A DNA stretch of 64,000 bases from Paralithodes platypus (Eukaryota; Arthropoda; Malacostraca; Decapoda; Lithodidae). Positions within the stretch are counted from its first letter, which is position 1, and every line of letters starts with the position of its first letter. The stretch covers positions 42,841,656 through 42,905,655 of the forward strand of contig CM064523.1 in the NCBI GenBank assembly GCA_032716605.1, read 5' to 3'. The translations under genes and the position numbers were made by a program. The notes under the pieces were generated by a model that saw nothing but the letters and a program-made list of their open reading frames with translations, was not told where the DNA came from and searched no databases. This document shows, piece after piece, positions 32,495 to 43,339 of this stretch.

Positions 32495-35149
32495 TGTAGG
32501 AAGGTCCTGTGTGATTGCAGGGTTATTGATTAATCTAATAGCTTTATTTTGAATTTTGCCCAACTGCCTCAATGCAACCACTCCACTTCCACCCCACAGA
32601 GGTGAACAGTAATCCATCTGAGAACGCACATGACTTTTATATATTACGGCCAACCGCTCGTCAGTGAAGAATTCTCGAACTCTGTACAGGAGTCTCAGTT
32701 TTTTAGAGGCATTCTTAGCAATGCTTCTAACATAATGTGTCCAGCTCAAGTTAGTAGTTAATGTTACACCGAGAATGTCAATACTAGGGGAAGTGGGAAT
32801 ATTTACATCATTAACAAATATATGGGAGTCCGTGAGATTCTGTCGGTTAGAAAATTGAATGTACTTGGTTTTCTGTGCATTAAAGGAAACTAGATTCTTT
32901 TGTCCCCATCCATTAATTCTAGAAAGGTCCTGGTTCAGAGTAATTGCAGTGTTTATTTTTGAATTTATAAGATAGGGTTGGGTGAAAGAATTGGTAAATG
33001 TGAAGGAACTGTGGAGTGTTGAGTCATCTGCGTAGGAATGTATTGGATTATGAGTGGTAGATATGAGATCATTGATATGAATGAGGAACAGAGTTGGGGC
33101 CAAAACTGATCCCTGGGGAACACCAGCATTTATTGAGTGAAATTGAGAATAAAGGCCATCTACCATTACACATATTTTTCTGTTATGAAGATAAGAAGAA
33201 CTTAGTGGAACTAATGATGCAAGGCCGTAGTGTGACATCTTCGACAATAAGGATTGATGCCAGACTCTATCAAATGCCTTTGATATATCCAGTGCTATTG
33301 TATGTGTTTCACCATGTTGGTCTGTAGCTTGGTTGATTTGATGCGTAAGAAGGCAAAGAATGTCTGCAGTTGATCGACATCGTCTAAAACCATATTGCCT
33401 GTCACTGATTAATTTATTATTCTCAGGATGCTTAATTATGTGATTATTTAATATAATTTCAAAGACTTTACCAAGAGTGGAAGTTATAGCTATTGGTCTG
33501 TAGTTTGATGGATCTGAAGAGGCACCTTTTTTAGGAACTGGATGGATGTTTGCTTCTTTCCAGGGTACTGGGAAGCATGAGGTATGAGTATACAGACGGA
33601 AACATTTTGCCAATACAGGAGCGAGCACCAAGGAGCAATTCCTAAGTACTATTGGAGAAATTTCATCTGCACCAGGAGCCTTATCTACTGAGAGATTCTG
33701 TAAAATAGTTTTGACATGTCTGGTGTGGATCTTAAGTGAGGGAATTTCAGGCGAATTAATATTAAGTACAGGGACATCTTGATTTATTTCATCTAAGGTT
33801 GAGTTGGTGGAGAAAATATCCGCAAGAAGGTTAGCTTTACCTCGTGGGTCACTTACAAGATTGCCAGTCGGAGATTTTAATGGTGGAATGGATGAAGCAG
33901 TAGTGAAGTTGGATTTGAATGAGTTAAGAGTAGACCAAAATATTTTGTTATCGTTTGGATTATTTAGAAGTTTATTTGCCTGCTTGTGGAGAAAGTTTGA
34001 TTTAGTTAGGTTTAATACAGTTTTGGCATGATTTCTGATGTTTCTAAAGTAATTAAAGGCTTCATGTGTTTTTGATCTTGTGTATGCATTGTAGGCTATT
34101 GCTTTTTGTTCAGTTACTCTAGCACAATTATGGTCAAACCATTTAGGTGAATTAGATCTTTTACTGTACTTTTGATGAGGAATAAAAGTTTCCATTCCAA
34201 TTTTTACAAAATCTTGTATGTGGCTCAAGGTGGAGTGTGCATCATTAGAAAAGAAAGAGGTCCAGGGAATATCAATAAAGAAACCTTGAAGACCCTCCCA
34301 GTCTGCCCTATCGTAATGCCATTTAGTCACCAAAACAGGTTCAGAGTGGGAAGGTGTGGTAGGTGATAGACAGGTGGCCTGTATCAGACAGTGATCAGAA
34401 GATCCAAGCGGGGACCTCACTGTAACATCATAATTTTCTGAATTGGTTGTTAAAAATAAGTCCAGTAGGTGGGAATTATGATTAGGATTATCTGGTACAC
34501 GGGTGGGTTGGTTGACTAGTTGAGTGAGATTAAATGAGTCTGCAAATAGCTCACATTCAAGACCAGCATCATCAGTCCTGGCTGAATGAGTGAGCCATTC
34601 AACATTATGGACATTAAAATCACCCAACAGAGTGATTTCAGAAGAAGCATTTAAGTTGAGGACACTGAGTTGTGAGGACAGAGAATCAAAAAGACTTTGC
34701 TCTGGAGGAGTATTTGGGGAACGGTAGATGCAACATATGTATTTAAATTTACCAGCAGAAATTAATTTGTATATAGAATAATCAAAATAGGGACAATTGA
34801 AACTAGTAACCTCCTCCAGGGCAATTTCAGATTTTGCGAAGCAACATACACCTCCTTTAGGTCTGAAATTTTGGAGCAGTTGATAACCTGGAAAATTAAA
34901 TCTAGACGTGTCAGATGTGGATGTCACTCGAGTCTCTGTCAAAAAAAGGAGAGTAGGGGATTCTGCTTGAAGAAATTGGTGTACAGAATTGATGTTAGAG
35001 TGAAGTCCCCTTATATTACTAAAGAAAAAGCTGCACCGACGAGCAGCTTTGGGACGTTGCAATGCTCTTGACACAGTCGCATGATGACGACCAGGAGGGC
35101 CCTGTGTCAATGACCCAACCCTGCCGGGGGTGGATATCCGAGGGACCAC
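32495..35149 (-). CDS. LINE A ORF: apurinic-type endonuclease and reverse transcriptase
   Basis: One open frame of about 885 codons from the first ATG (35147-35149); translation may start nearer FFFSNIRGLHSNINS. Endonuclease motifs: LFLTETR (Glu), CCIYRSPNTPPEQ, LLGDFNVHNVEW, LLDLFLTTN and LGSSDHCLI (the terminal SDH). Reverse transcriptase: NYRPIAITSTLGKVFE, YGFRRCRSTADILC, ALDISKAFDRVWH, GVPQGSVLAPTLFLIHINDL and the catalytic SYADDSTLH. No internal stop was seen, so apart from the CR1-like insertion near its end this copy is coding-competent. The endonuclease nicks the target and the RT primes from the nick. Confidence 0.93.
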
Positions 35150-35160
35150 CAGGTCTTCCC

Positions 35161-35242
35161 ATATCTTCCCATTGACATATTGGGATTCGAACCCGGGTCC
35201 ATTGGATTACCAGTCCAGTGGCAAGACCACTCTACCACACCC
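35161..35242 (-). promoter_or_regulatory. tRNA-like (Thr-like) head at the 5' end of LINE A
   Basis: Minus strand: A-box-like TGGTAGAGTGG, loop CTGGTAA (anticodon would be GGT), perfect B box GGTTCGAATCC, then ATGTCAATGGGAAGATAT. The match to the SINE heads (9652 and 38158) runs about 15 nt past the tRNA part, so it came from the SINE, not from a fresh tRNA gene. It could act as an internal Pol III promoter for the LINE; that is inference. It is not a functional tRNA gene: its stems have mismatches. Confidence 0.85.
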
Positions 35243-35425
35243 CCTCCCTTGTGGCGAGTGCGAGGCATCTGCCTATCAACACAGTCCCACTCCTATTCTG
35301 TCCAGCTCTCCAATCCGAGAATTGGAAAATGTTCTCCGTCTTTCTTCTACTCAACAAGTGAACTCTGGAACTCTCTCCCTAAATTGATCTTTCCTTCATC
35401 CTATGACTTAAACTACTTCTAAATT
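35243..35425 (+). pseudogene. LINE B, C-terminal end downstream of LINE A
   Basis: Resumes LINE B after the LINE A insertion: PLPCGECEASAYQHS, then in another frame VQLSNPRIGKCSPSFFYS and ELWNSLPKLIFPSSYDLNYF with a stop at about 35420. Together with 30380-31675 this forms one LINE B copy split by LINE A. Confidence 0.78.
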
Positions 35426-35464
35426 TTGTTTGTACTTTTGGTGTTTCTTTTTCACATGACCTTC

Positions 35465-35690
35465 ATTTGAAAGATCATATTAACACTCTTGCTAAAACAG
35501 AAGTTCAGTGTTGTCAGCCATCTTTGTGGGTTATTCACCCCCGCACAGCTCTTGCTTTGTACAGGAGCGTAGTGGAGGTTCCACCCAGGCCGCACTTCTC
35601 GAAATGGTAGAGTCAAAAGCATTTGTTCTCATCAACTCACCTCTTCTCACTAATTGCCTACTAATTAATTACTCACTAAAAGAGAAAAAA
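35465..35690 (+). pseudogene. Second LINE B-like fragment
   Basis: Encodes DLHLKDHINTLAKT, LALYRSVVEVPPRPHFSK and ESKAFVLINSPLLTN, an internal part of the LINE B reverse transcriptase, so it is a separate copy from the end at 35425. Several frame changes. Confidence 0.65.
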
Positions 35691-36480
35691 AATGCTATCG
35701 CAAATGATTATTTATATTTCTTGCATACAGTACATATTACTTGAACAGCGTGTGAAACAAGTGTCAAAAACTCGGTAAGTGATGGTCTGAACATTATTCA
35801 ATGAGTCACTAAACCTTTTCAGAACGATGGTTGAGTGTGTCAGATTGTGTAGCCTACACCCGGCCACGACTTTGGCTAGCTCACTGGTCAGAGATTAATA
35901 ATAATGACTGTACATATAAAATGTAATAAATAACCCTGTTTTACACATTCACAATTTATAGTGTTTTTTTTTTCTTTTTATTTTTTATTTTTTTTATTTT
36001 TTTGGGGGGGGGTAATATAGACGGATATTCATGCATTTCAGTGTACCCCTTTATTAAACCAAATCTGGCTACTTCACATGGCGACGTATTCGTATTCAAC
36101 TATACACGCGGCTACATCGTTTGTATATGCATATGGTTAATTGATAAGGCAGGTTGATAATTTCCATTCCTCGCAGTTATTTCACATGTGGTGGATCACG
36201 GAGTCTTTACAGTTTGTTCACGTTCGATACGATAATTTACATCAAGTTGGCTTACTGATAAAATATATAAAGTTGAGTTTCCACTTATGATTCCTTTTCC
36301 TTTAGAGTTTTTGCAGGAGGAATGCGATCAACAACAGATATATATTTATACAAATGAGTAATGTGGGCATAAGGGAAAGCCCCTTGAAGGTCTAATAGTG
36401 TGAGACCCTATAATCTGTAAAGGATAGTCAGTGGCGTCCGAGTGATTTAACCGAAGATACAAGGAACTTGACCGGGGAGG
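35691..36480. other. Unassigned DNA with T- and G-runs
   Basis: No gene seen. A T-rich run with a following G-run lies at about 35968-36013. Confidence 0.5.
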
Positions 36481-37122
36481 TTTTTGTTTTTATGGGCCCC
36501 CTTATTGAATGATGCAGTGCAATCTGTTCATGAATGTGGTGAGGACTTAGAGATCTTGGATACAATTGCTTATCTTGGTAGCGTGATTCATAAAAGTGGT
36601 GAGTCGGTCTACGATGTCAATCATCGCCTCGACTTAGCATATAGCGTTGTTGTTGTAGTTCCCCAGACTGTCTGGCCGAGCAGCCCCAAGGTCCCGAGCA
36701 AGGCCAAGGCCATAACCGAGCGCCCCCACAGAACCCCCTCAGCAATTATGAAGGGAAAGTTGAGGGGCAAAGGAAAAAGTGACGCTTTGGCTCCCAGTCT
36801 GCCAACCTCTAGGTTGGCAGTAGGGAGGTCAATCCACGGAAAAGACGCCGTCACTTGAGATCTAGAAAATATATAAGTAAACGAAACAGTCGGAGTAAGC
36901 TATGGGTATGGCAGAGAACGCGCAACTCTCACTCTGATAGACCAGCCCATCACAATATGGCATTGTCGATATCTCCGCAGAAGGACGAAGGTGAGGTTTT
37001 TCAAAGGCACTGGTGCTCCCTGTTTAAATGATATGGCATTTAACAGTGAGTTGAAGAGAGGTATCAACTCCTTTGTTACTATATATCTTCGTAGGTTCAT
37101 GGAATTTTCGCTGGCATGATTA
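36481..37122 (+). pseudogene. RTE-like LINE fragment split by a SINE-like copy
   Basis: Before the insertion: LLNDAVQSVHECGEDLEILD and YLGSVIHKSGESVYDVNHRL, a post-catalytic RTE segment. After it (from about 36953): IWHCRYLRRRTKVRFFKG, then a short divergent end with a stop at about 37120. The two parts are consecutive in RTE proteins. The fragment is 5'- and 3'-truncated. Confidence 0.75.
36646..36953 (-). mobile_element. SINE-like retroposon with (AAC)n tail, copy 3
   Basis: Same family as 5909-6334 and 12081-12494, about 100 bp shorter by an internal deletion of the GC-rich block. The flanks share only ATAT (within GCATATAGC and CACAATATGG), so the target-site duplication is weak. It interrupts an RTE reading frame. 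Confidence 0.85.
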
Positions 37123-38157
37123 CATCTCAAATCAATGACTACGACTCCGTGAAATTAATACAAAATATATTAGTGGCATTGTCTATGAACGCCAACTTCT
37201 GCTATATAGGTATGTGGTTCACCTCCCTGAGGCTGACCATGGCAGGAGCAGATTTTTTTGTCTTTGCTAGCTTACCTCTACACATTCTCTCTCTCTATTA
37301 TTATTTGTATGTCTTCAACCTTTTCCTGGACCAGAACCTCATTCTCTCTCAGTTCACGTTATCCCATCAGACCTCCTATTGTATACATTTCTCTCACACA
37401 TTTTAACTTTAAGTCTCTCTCGCTCTCTCTCTCTCTCTTCTGTTTGTTTATAGTTTTATGTTTAACCCTCCGTTATTAAATGTTGACCTTCATCTCTAAT
37501 TGCAGACAAGAGGTATAAGAATTCTGGCCTCGTTCCAAACCCCAAGAAAAGAAATTGGAGTTTAATTAGACATGTGAAGGCGCTTCTTGTTTTGTAGCCT
37601 TTCCATGTTCCTTGCCAGGCGTCCTTGAGGAAACTTGTTAAGGCTTTCTCCTACATAAATGGAACATATTTTGCGGTCATTAGTTTTAAAAATAGGATAG
37701 AAAGTTGTCAACGTTAGTAATGCACACAATGGTACCATTACGTACTTAGTTAATGGAAAAGCATAAAGTCAAAGTGTCCTGCGATAATGATAGTGTAATA
37801 CCAGCGCAATTAAAGGTGCTCAGGAGTTAAAATGAGCATACACATGATAGTAAAAGAAATTCTTGTTGTAATGTGTTTCAGAGGTATTGGTAGTTTTAAA
37901 GAAAAAGTGTGAGAACCTTTTCACTCCTGGGGTAAAGAGCTGCGCAACGTGAGAGTGTGTTGTTAGGTGATTTCCACCTTAGGTTGAGAAGTTACTATAG
38001 AGATAAATTAATTTAACAAGTTATATCCAAAATTGAATATGAAGTATAATGTATTCGGTAAAGATCAAATTAACACTTATGGAGTTCATGGAGGAAGTGA
38101 CCTTCAGTCCTCTGGCCTTCTGAATCTCCAAGCCGCTGTAATAATCTACCAAGGAGA
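37123..38157. other. Unassigned DNA with CT repeats
   Basis: No gene seen. CT-rich microsatellite sequence at about 37410-37440. A weak LINE B-like 3' end on the minus strand at about 37890-37960 is possible. Confidence 0.5.
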
Positions 38158-39514
38158 AGTGTGGCAGAGTGGTCTTGCCACTGGACTGGTAATCCAATGG
38201 ACCCGGGTTCGAATCCCAATGTGTCAATGGGAAGATATTATTGGAATGGAATTTGTGCTGTACCTAGTTTCAGTGCATTACCACAACACACCGAAATGAC
38301 CCCCCCCCCCAAAAAAAAAAAAAAACATTGTTCCCCGATTAAATACCATTGTATGAATATTCCCATATTCAAAATATGCTACAGGGGGGCAATGCCTAGT
38401 GAGTTAATTGCTCAATAGGTGGCATTCTGAGAGTGAGGGTCTGAGCCTGGGGGATGAGACGGTGAAGCGCACAGGCATAGAGTACAGATTGGATAGAGAG
38501 GAAAGGAAGACACTAAAAATCTGAAAATAGCGAGCCGCGTTCGAGAGATGGCAGCACGATCGCAAAGGAAAACGGGAGGGTCCCCATCTATTCGTGATAA
38601 TCCCTACCTTGTACTAATAACGCTATTAATAATCAACTCTACGCTATCCAGAGACTCTATATCCAGAGACTCTATAGACATGACAGAGTTAAATAGACAT
38701 AAGTAGAGGCCAGATCATCGTGAAATTGTCGTCATTATGAAGAGGTTCACAGCCACGTCTCTTCTACCCCCACCATTGTTGTTGGGAGAGTGGGGAGTTG
38801 CCAACGTCAAACATGCTGGGCCAGAATATCCCTAGGTGTCGTAAGTATAACCTATGAACGTATTTCGTGAAATGTCCTGTTTTAGTGTAACTTTATAAAT
38901 TAACATCTACATAACATGTAACTAATAATATATATTCAAAAGTACATTTTAATTCTTGTTGTGTTGCTTGTGGTTATACAGTTTACATCATATATAAGTA
39001 TCTTTTATAATGTATATGTATTCCTAATATTTTCATCTTGTTTTTATATATATAATTTATTTCAAATAATTTAAGTGTTTTTACCAACATTGAATCACTC
39101 TTACAGACTGAATTAAATCTTTAATATATTGCCCCCTCATTTTGCGGAATTTCTCTTAACTTTGGTAACACTGCAAACAAGCCAGGCGCACAGATATCAA
39201 GGAGTATCTAATAAGGAAAAACGACTGAGGTGTTTTGTATGCATGCCCTACAACAGTCCTGCCACCAAATCCCTAGGATGCGCGGAAAAATAACCGTGTG
39301 ACGTCACGCTTTCACCTCTATCCAATCTGTACTCTATGCGCATAGGTGGAGCAGCTTCTGAGATGCAGTTGCTTCGAGCCGTGGGTGCTTCGCATATCTC
39401 ACTCCCTAGGCTGGAACAAGACCTCACGGGCCTCACCGTGTTCAGCGGTAGAGTGTGCAGGCTCTCAGCCTATTCCCGAGAGGGAGTAGTTGGAATATAG
39501 AAAGACAAAAAAAA
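38158..39514 (+). mobile_element. tRNA-derived SINE (Thr-like head), copy 2, split by a hAT-like MITE
   Basis: Head 38158-38228 with B box GGTTCGAATCC and loop CTGGTAA; body to 38475; then an 863-bp insertion (38476-39338); then the LINE A-like tail 39347-39500 with ACTCCCTAGGCTGGAACAAG and CCCGAGAGGGAGTAGTTGG, and an A-rich end at about 39514. The body contains a C-run/A-run at about 38300-38325. Same arrangement as copy 1. Confidence 0.88.
38468..39346. mobile_element. hAT-like MITE, 863 bp
   Basis: Terminal inverted repeats CATAGAGTACAGATTGGATA (38476 and, inverted, ending 39338), about 30 bp with few mismatches. They are flanked by CGCACAGG (38468-38475) and CGCATAGG (39339-39346), an 8-bp target duplication with one difference. 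Eight bp fits hAT, although the first bases are not the usual CAG. No transposase frame. Confidence 0.85.
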
Positions 39515-39625
39515 GCGATGCCCCGCTAATCATACACCCCATCGACGACACCGTAATCATAATGTGATGGACAGGCCCACACGAAGGAATAAATACACTA
39601 CTGAACACCTTAGTCAACCAGTTCC

Positions 39626-39843
39626 TTAACCTCTTCTCTACCAGCGATGTCTTTGTTATTGTTTTTCTAGCTACATTTAGATGATTTGTTTTATAGCTTA
39701 GGAAGGATCTAAGTTTGCTAAAATGATTAGTAAAGCAATATTGTAGAGTTTTAATTGTTAGAGGTCCATCTTAAACTTTATAAAATCATCAAATAGTTGC
39801 CAGAATATAATGAAGAGAACGTCGCCGGTACTGAATGAGTTAA
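39626..39843. mobile_element. TTAA-flanked palindromic MITE (family T1), complete copy
   Basis: TTAA at both ends; inner ends CCTCTTCTCTACCAGCGATG and, inverted, CTCATTCAGTACCGGCGACG; subterminal TTTAGATGATTTGTTTTATA mirrored near the other end. It lies outside the inverted duplication and so confirms that T1 is a dispersed family. Confidence 0.88.
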
Positions 39844-39857
39844 CTTCCAACCTCTAC

Positions 39858-39886
39858 CAGAGAGAGAGAGAGAGAAAGAGAGCGAA
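39858..39886. repeat. (GA)n microsatellite
   Basis: GA-rich run. Confidence 0.9.
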
Positions 39887-40026
39887 TCTATTAGGGGACA
39901 GGAGCAAGAATGGGAGTAATGAAAAACATTTTGGGAGAATATTGAATAATTTATGAGGGAGACGTGAGACTCATTAAGAAACCTAAACACTATATTAGTG
40001 ATGGAATACAAAGTACTAGGTTTATC

Positions 40027-40050
40027 ACACACACACACACACACACACAG
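40027..40050. repeat. (CA)n microsatellite
   Basis: About 12 CA units just before the 51-bp minisatellite. Confidence 0.95.
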
Positions 40051-40146
40051 TATTAAAGCAACACGTTTTACGCCACCGGATGTGACCATACATCACGATA
40101 AGAGGTACCTTTTCTCCTTACGTCCGTTATTGCGAGCGAGTGGTGT

Positions 40147-42096
40147 TGAAGAGGGTGTGAGTAATGTGGTCCGTGGTGAAGGTTGTGGCCAGTGTGTTGA
40201 GGAGGGTGTTAGTAATGTGGTCCGTGGTGAAGGTTGTGGCCAGTGTGTTGAGGAGGGAGTGAGTAATGTGGTCCGTGGTGAAGGTTGTGGCCAGTGTGTT
40301 GAGGAGGGTGTTAGTAATGTGGTCCGTGGTGAAGGTTGTGGCCAGTGTGTTGAGGAGGGTGTTAGTAATATGGTCCGTGGTGAAGGTTGTGGCCAGTGTG
40401 TTGAGGAGGGAGTGAGTAATGTGGTCCGTGGTGAAGGTTGTGGCCAGTGTGTTGAGGAGGGTGTGAGTAATGTGGTCCGTGGTGAAGGTTGTGGCCAGTG
40501 TGTTGAGGAGGGTGTTAGTAATGTGGTCCGTGGTGAAGGTTGTGGCCAGTGTGTTGAGGAGGGTGCTAGTAATGTGGTCCGTGGTGAAGGTTGTGGCCAG
40601 TGTGTTGAGGAGGGTGTTAGTAATGTGGTCCGTGGTGAAGGTTGTGGCCAGTGTGTTGAGGAGGGTGTTAGTAATGTGGTCCGTGGTGAAGGTTGTGGCC
40701 AGTGTGTTGAGGAGGGTGTTAGTAATATGGTCCGTGGTGAAGGTTGTGGCCAGTGTGTTGAGGAGGGAGTGAGTAATGTGGTCCGTGGTGAAGGTTGTGG
40801 CCAGTGTGTTGAGGAGGGTGTTAGTAATGTGGTCCGTGGTGAAGGTTGTGGCCAGTGTGTTGAGGAGGGTGTTAGTAATGTGGTCCCTGGTGAAGGTTGT
40901 GGCCAGTGTGTTGAGGAGGGTGTTAGTAATATGGTCTGTGGTGAAGGTTGTGGCCAGTGTGTTGAGGAGGGAGTGAGTAATGTGGTCCGTGGTGAAGGTT
41001 GTGGCCAGTGTGTTGAGGAGGGTGTTAGTAATGTGGTCCGTGGTGAAGGTTGTGGCCAGTGTGTTGAGGAGGGTGTTAGTAATATGGTCCGTGGTGAAGG
41101 TTGTGGCCAGTGTGTTGAGGAGGGTGTTAGTAATGTGGTCCGTGGTGAAGGTTGTGGCCAGTGTGTTGAGGAGGGTGTTAGTAATATGGTCCGTGGTGAA
41201 GGTTGTGGCCAGTGTGTTGAAGAGGGAGTGAGTAATGTGGTCTGTGGTGAAGGTTGTGGTCAGTGTGTTGAGGAGGGTGTTAGTAATGTGGTCCCTGGTG
41301 AAGGTTGTGGCCAGTGTGTTGAGGAGGGTGTTAGTAATGTGGTCCGTGGTGAAGGTTGTGGCCAGTGTGTTGAAGAGGGTGTTAGTAATGTGGTCCCTGG
41401 TGAAGGTTGTGGCCAGTGTGTTGAAGAGGGTGTTAGTAATGTGGTCCGTGGTGAAGGTTGTGGCCAGTGTGTTGAGGAGGGTGTTAGTATTATGGTCCGT
41501 GGTGAAGGTTGTGGCCAGTGTGTTGAGGAGGGTGTTAGTAATGTGGTCCGTGGTGAAGGTTGTGGCCAGTGTGTTGAAGAGGGTGTTAGTAATGTGGTCT
41601 GTGGTGAAGATTGTGGCCAGTGTGTTGAGGAGGGTGTTAGTAATGTGGTCCGTGGTGAAGGTTGTGGCCAGTGTGTTGAAGAGGGTGTTAGTAATGTGGT
41701 CCGTGTTGAAGGTTGTGGCCAGTGTGTTGAGGAGGGTGTTAGTAATGTGGTCCGTGGTTAAGGTTGTGGCCAGTGTGTTAAGGGTGTTAGTAATGTGGTC
41801 CGTGGTTAAGGTTGTGGCCAGTGTGTTGAGAAGGGTGTTAGTAATGTGGTCCGTGGTTAAGGTTGTGGCCAGTGTGTTGAAGAGGGTGTTAGTAATGTGG
41901 TCCGTGGTGAAGGTTGTGGCCAGTGTGTTGAGGAGGGTGTTAGTAATGTGGTCCGTGGTTAAGGTTGTGGCCAGTGTGTTGAGGAGGGTGTTAGTAATGT
42001 GGTCCGTGGTGAAGGTTGTGGCCAGTGTGTTGAGGAGGGAGTGAGTAATGTGGTCTGTGGTGAAGGTTGTGGCCAGTGTGTTGAGGAGGGTGTGAG
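40147..42096 (+). repeat. 51-bp minisatellite, about 38 copies
   Basis: The unit runs GAGGAGGGTGTTAGTAATG ... GGCCAGTGTGTT. Variants recur in order: units with AATATGG are often followed directly by units with GGAGTGAGTAATG, which suggests higher-order copying. Some later units carry GGTTAAGG, which adds stops. As 51 is a multiple of 3, one plus-strand frame stays open to 41761 and reads as a 17-residue repeat (EEGVSNVVRGEGCGQCV). There is no sign of a gene around it, so I treat it as non-coding. Confidence 0.95.
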
Positions 42097-42291
42097 TCTA
42101 GCTTCCCCAACTGTTCTAATTTATACTTCACCTAAACAGAGACTAATCCAGCTAACTCTCACAAACACCTACTCATCATATTCATTTACTACACTTAAGC
42201 CCATGATGAGCCAACCAAACATCTTTCCAACACACCTAAATTCCTTCTAATATACCTTGATTTTAGATCTGAGGGGGGGGGGGGGGCACTT

Positions 42292-43075
42292 GTCAATGGC
42301 AGCTTTGCCTTTTGTCTCCTTCTTTCACAAGACAAAAAAATGCTATGTGTGGGTAAAGAACCCATAGACAGTTGAGCACACCTAACTCCTGGGAAGCAGT
42401 TTTATCATGAGTGATATCATAATGTTTCCAAGAAGGGTCAGAAGAAAAAGAAACGCCAAGAAAACTGAGAGACGATGAAGGGTTGATTTGTGAATTGTTG
42501 AAGTACAAAGGACAGCCGTGTGGAAGGTCGTGATGGATAGATCAATGAAGAAATTGGTTTAAGGAAGTATTGAAAGTACCAAGATTTTCTTCTCCCCAAT
42601 CGGAAATAGTTTATATATCAGAAGATAGGCGTGCTATGCCCACATCGCATGAGTTATTGAGTGATTGCACGATGGGTCATTGTGGAAAACTAGTTGAATA
42701 GTGTAAGGCAGAGTTATCAGCATATAAGTGGATAGGACTGGAGGTACAATTGAGAAAACCATTTATAAATATTAGTATGATAACTGGAGACAGTACAGAA
42801 CTCTGAGGAACACCGAAGTTGATAGGTTGAGAAAGTGAGCAATGGCTGTTCACAACCACACCTAAGGAACGGCCAGAAAGGAAAGTAGAGACAAAGGCAC
42901 AGATGGAGGGATAGAAACCGAAGAAAGGTAGCTTAGAAATTAGAGATTTGTGCCAGACTCCATCGAAAATGTTACTATGTCTAGCGCAATATAAATGGTC
43001 TCAACAAAGTTCCGAATGGAGGATGACCAAGAGTTAGTAAGATTAGACAGATCACCAGTAAAGTGAGCCTGAAAG
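42292..43075 (-). pseudogene. LINE B fragment, minus strand
   Basis: In element order: ALDIVTFSMESGTNL-like remains near 42960, SLSQPINFGVPQSSVLSP and LYADNSALHYSTSFPQ (about 42860-42680, YADN in place of YADD), then YFNNSQINPSSSLSFLGVSF (about 42500) and ASQELGVLNCLWVLYPHIAF. Same family as 30380-31675, with the stop after STSFPQ shared by both copies. Both ends are lost. A G-run at 42272-42287 lies just left. Confidence 0.75.
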
Positions 43076-43158
43076 GTGGGGGCGCATGGGTTGAGATAAA
43101 CATGGAATGATAATCGCCAAGCTGTACATAATTATCTTGCAAAATGCAATGGCACTGA

Positions 43159-43338
43159 AATAATTATTAACAATGGTATAAAGAATTGTGTGGATCGTCT
43201 ATACCGGGCCTGTGACGTCACAAGAGTGTAAGTCCTCCATCCAGTCTAGGATAAGGATACTGGTGTGACGTCACTATGACGTCACAGGCCCGGTATAGAC
43301 GATCCGCGAAATCCTTTATACCATTGTTAATAATTATT
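43159..43338. mobile_element. Palindromic MITE with CRE-like motifs
   Basis: A 62-bp arm (AATAATTATTAACAATGG ... GGCCTGTGACGTCA) returns inverted at the right with about five mismatches; the loop is about 55 bp. TGACGTCA, the CRE/ATF octamer, appears three times. No target duplication was resolved. Confidence 0.85.
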
Positions 43339-43339
43339 A

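Larger units (their letters stand above)
31676..35242 (-). mobile_element. LINE A, apparently full-length non-LTR retrotransposon with a tRNA-like 5' head
   Basis: In element order: tRNA-like head shared with the SINE (35242-35161), short 5' UTR, one long ORF with endonuclease and reverse transcriptase (35149 to about 31867, interrupted by a CR1-like insertion at 32183-32494), and a 3' UTR whose last 140 bp are the tail of the same SINE. LINE B coding sequence ends at about 31675 and resumes at about 35243, so the inserted unit includes both the tRNA-like head and the SINE-like tail. No convincing target-site duplication was seen. ORF length about 990 codons without the insertion, normal for a Jockey/CR1/L2-type element. 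Confidence 0.85.

Noticed and set aside
39998..41761. 587-codon plus-strand open frame with EEGVSNVVRGEGCGQCV repeats
   Set aside because: Explained by the 51-bp minisatellite; other frames of the array are also partly open and there is no start context or conserved flank. Kept only as a low-probability alternative in the findings.
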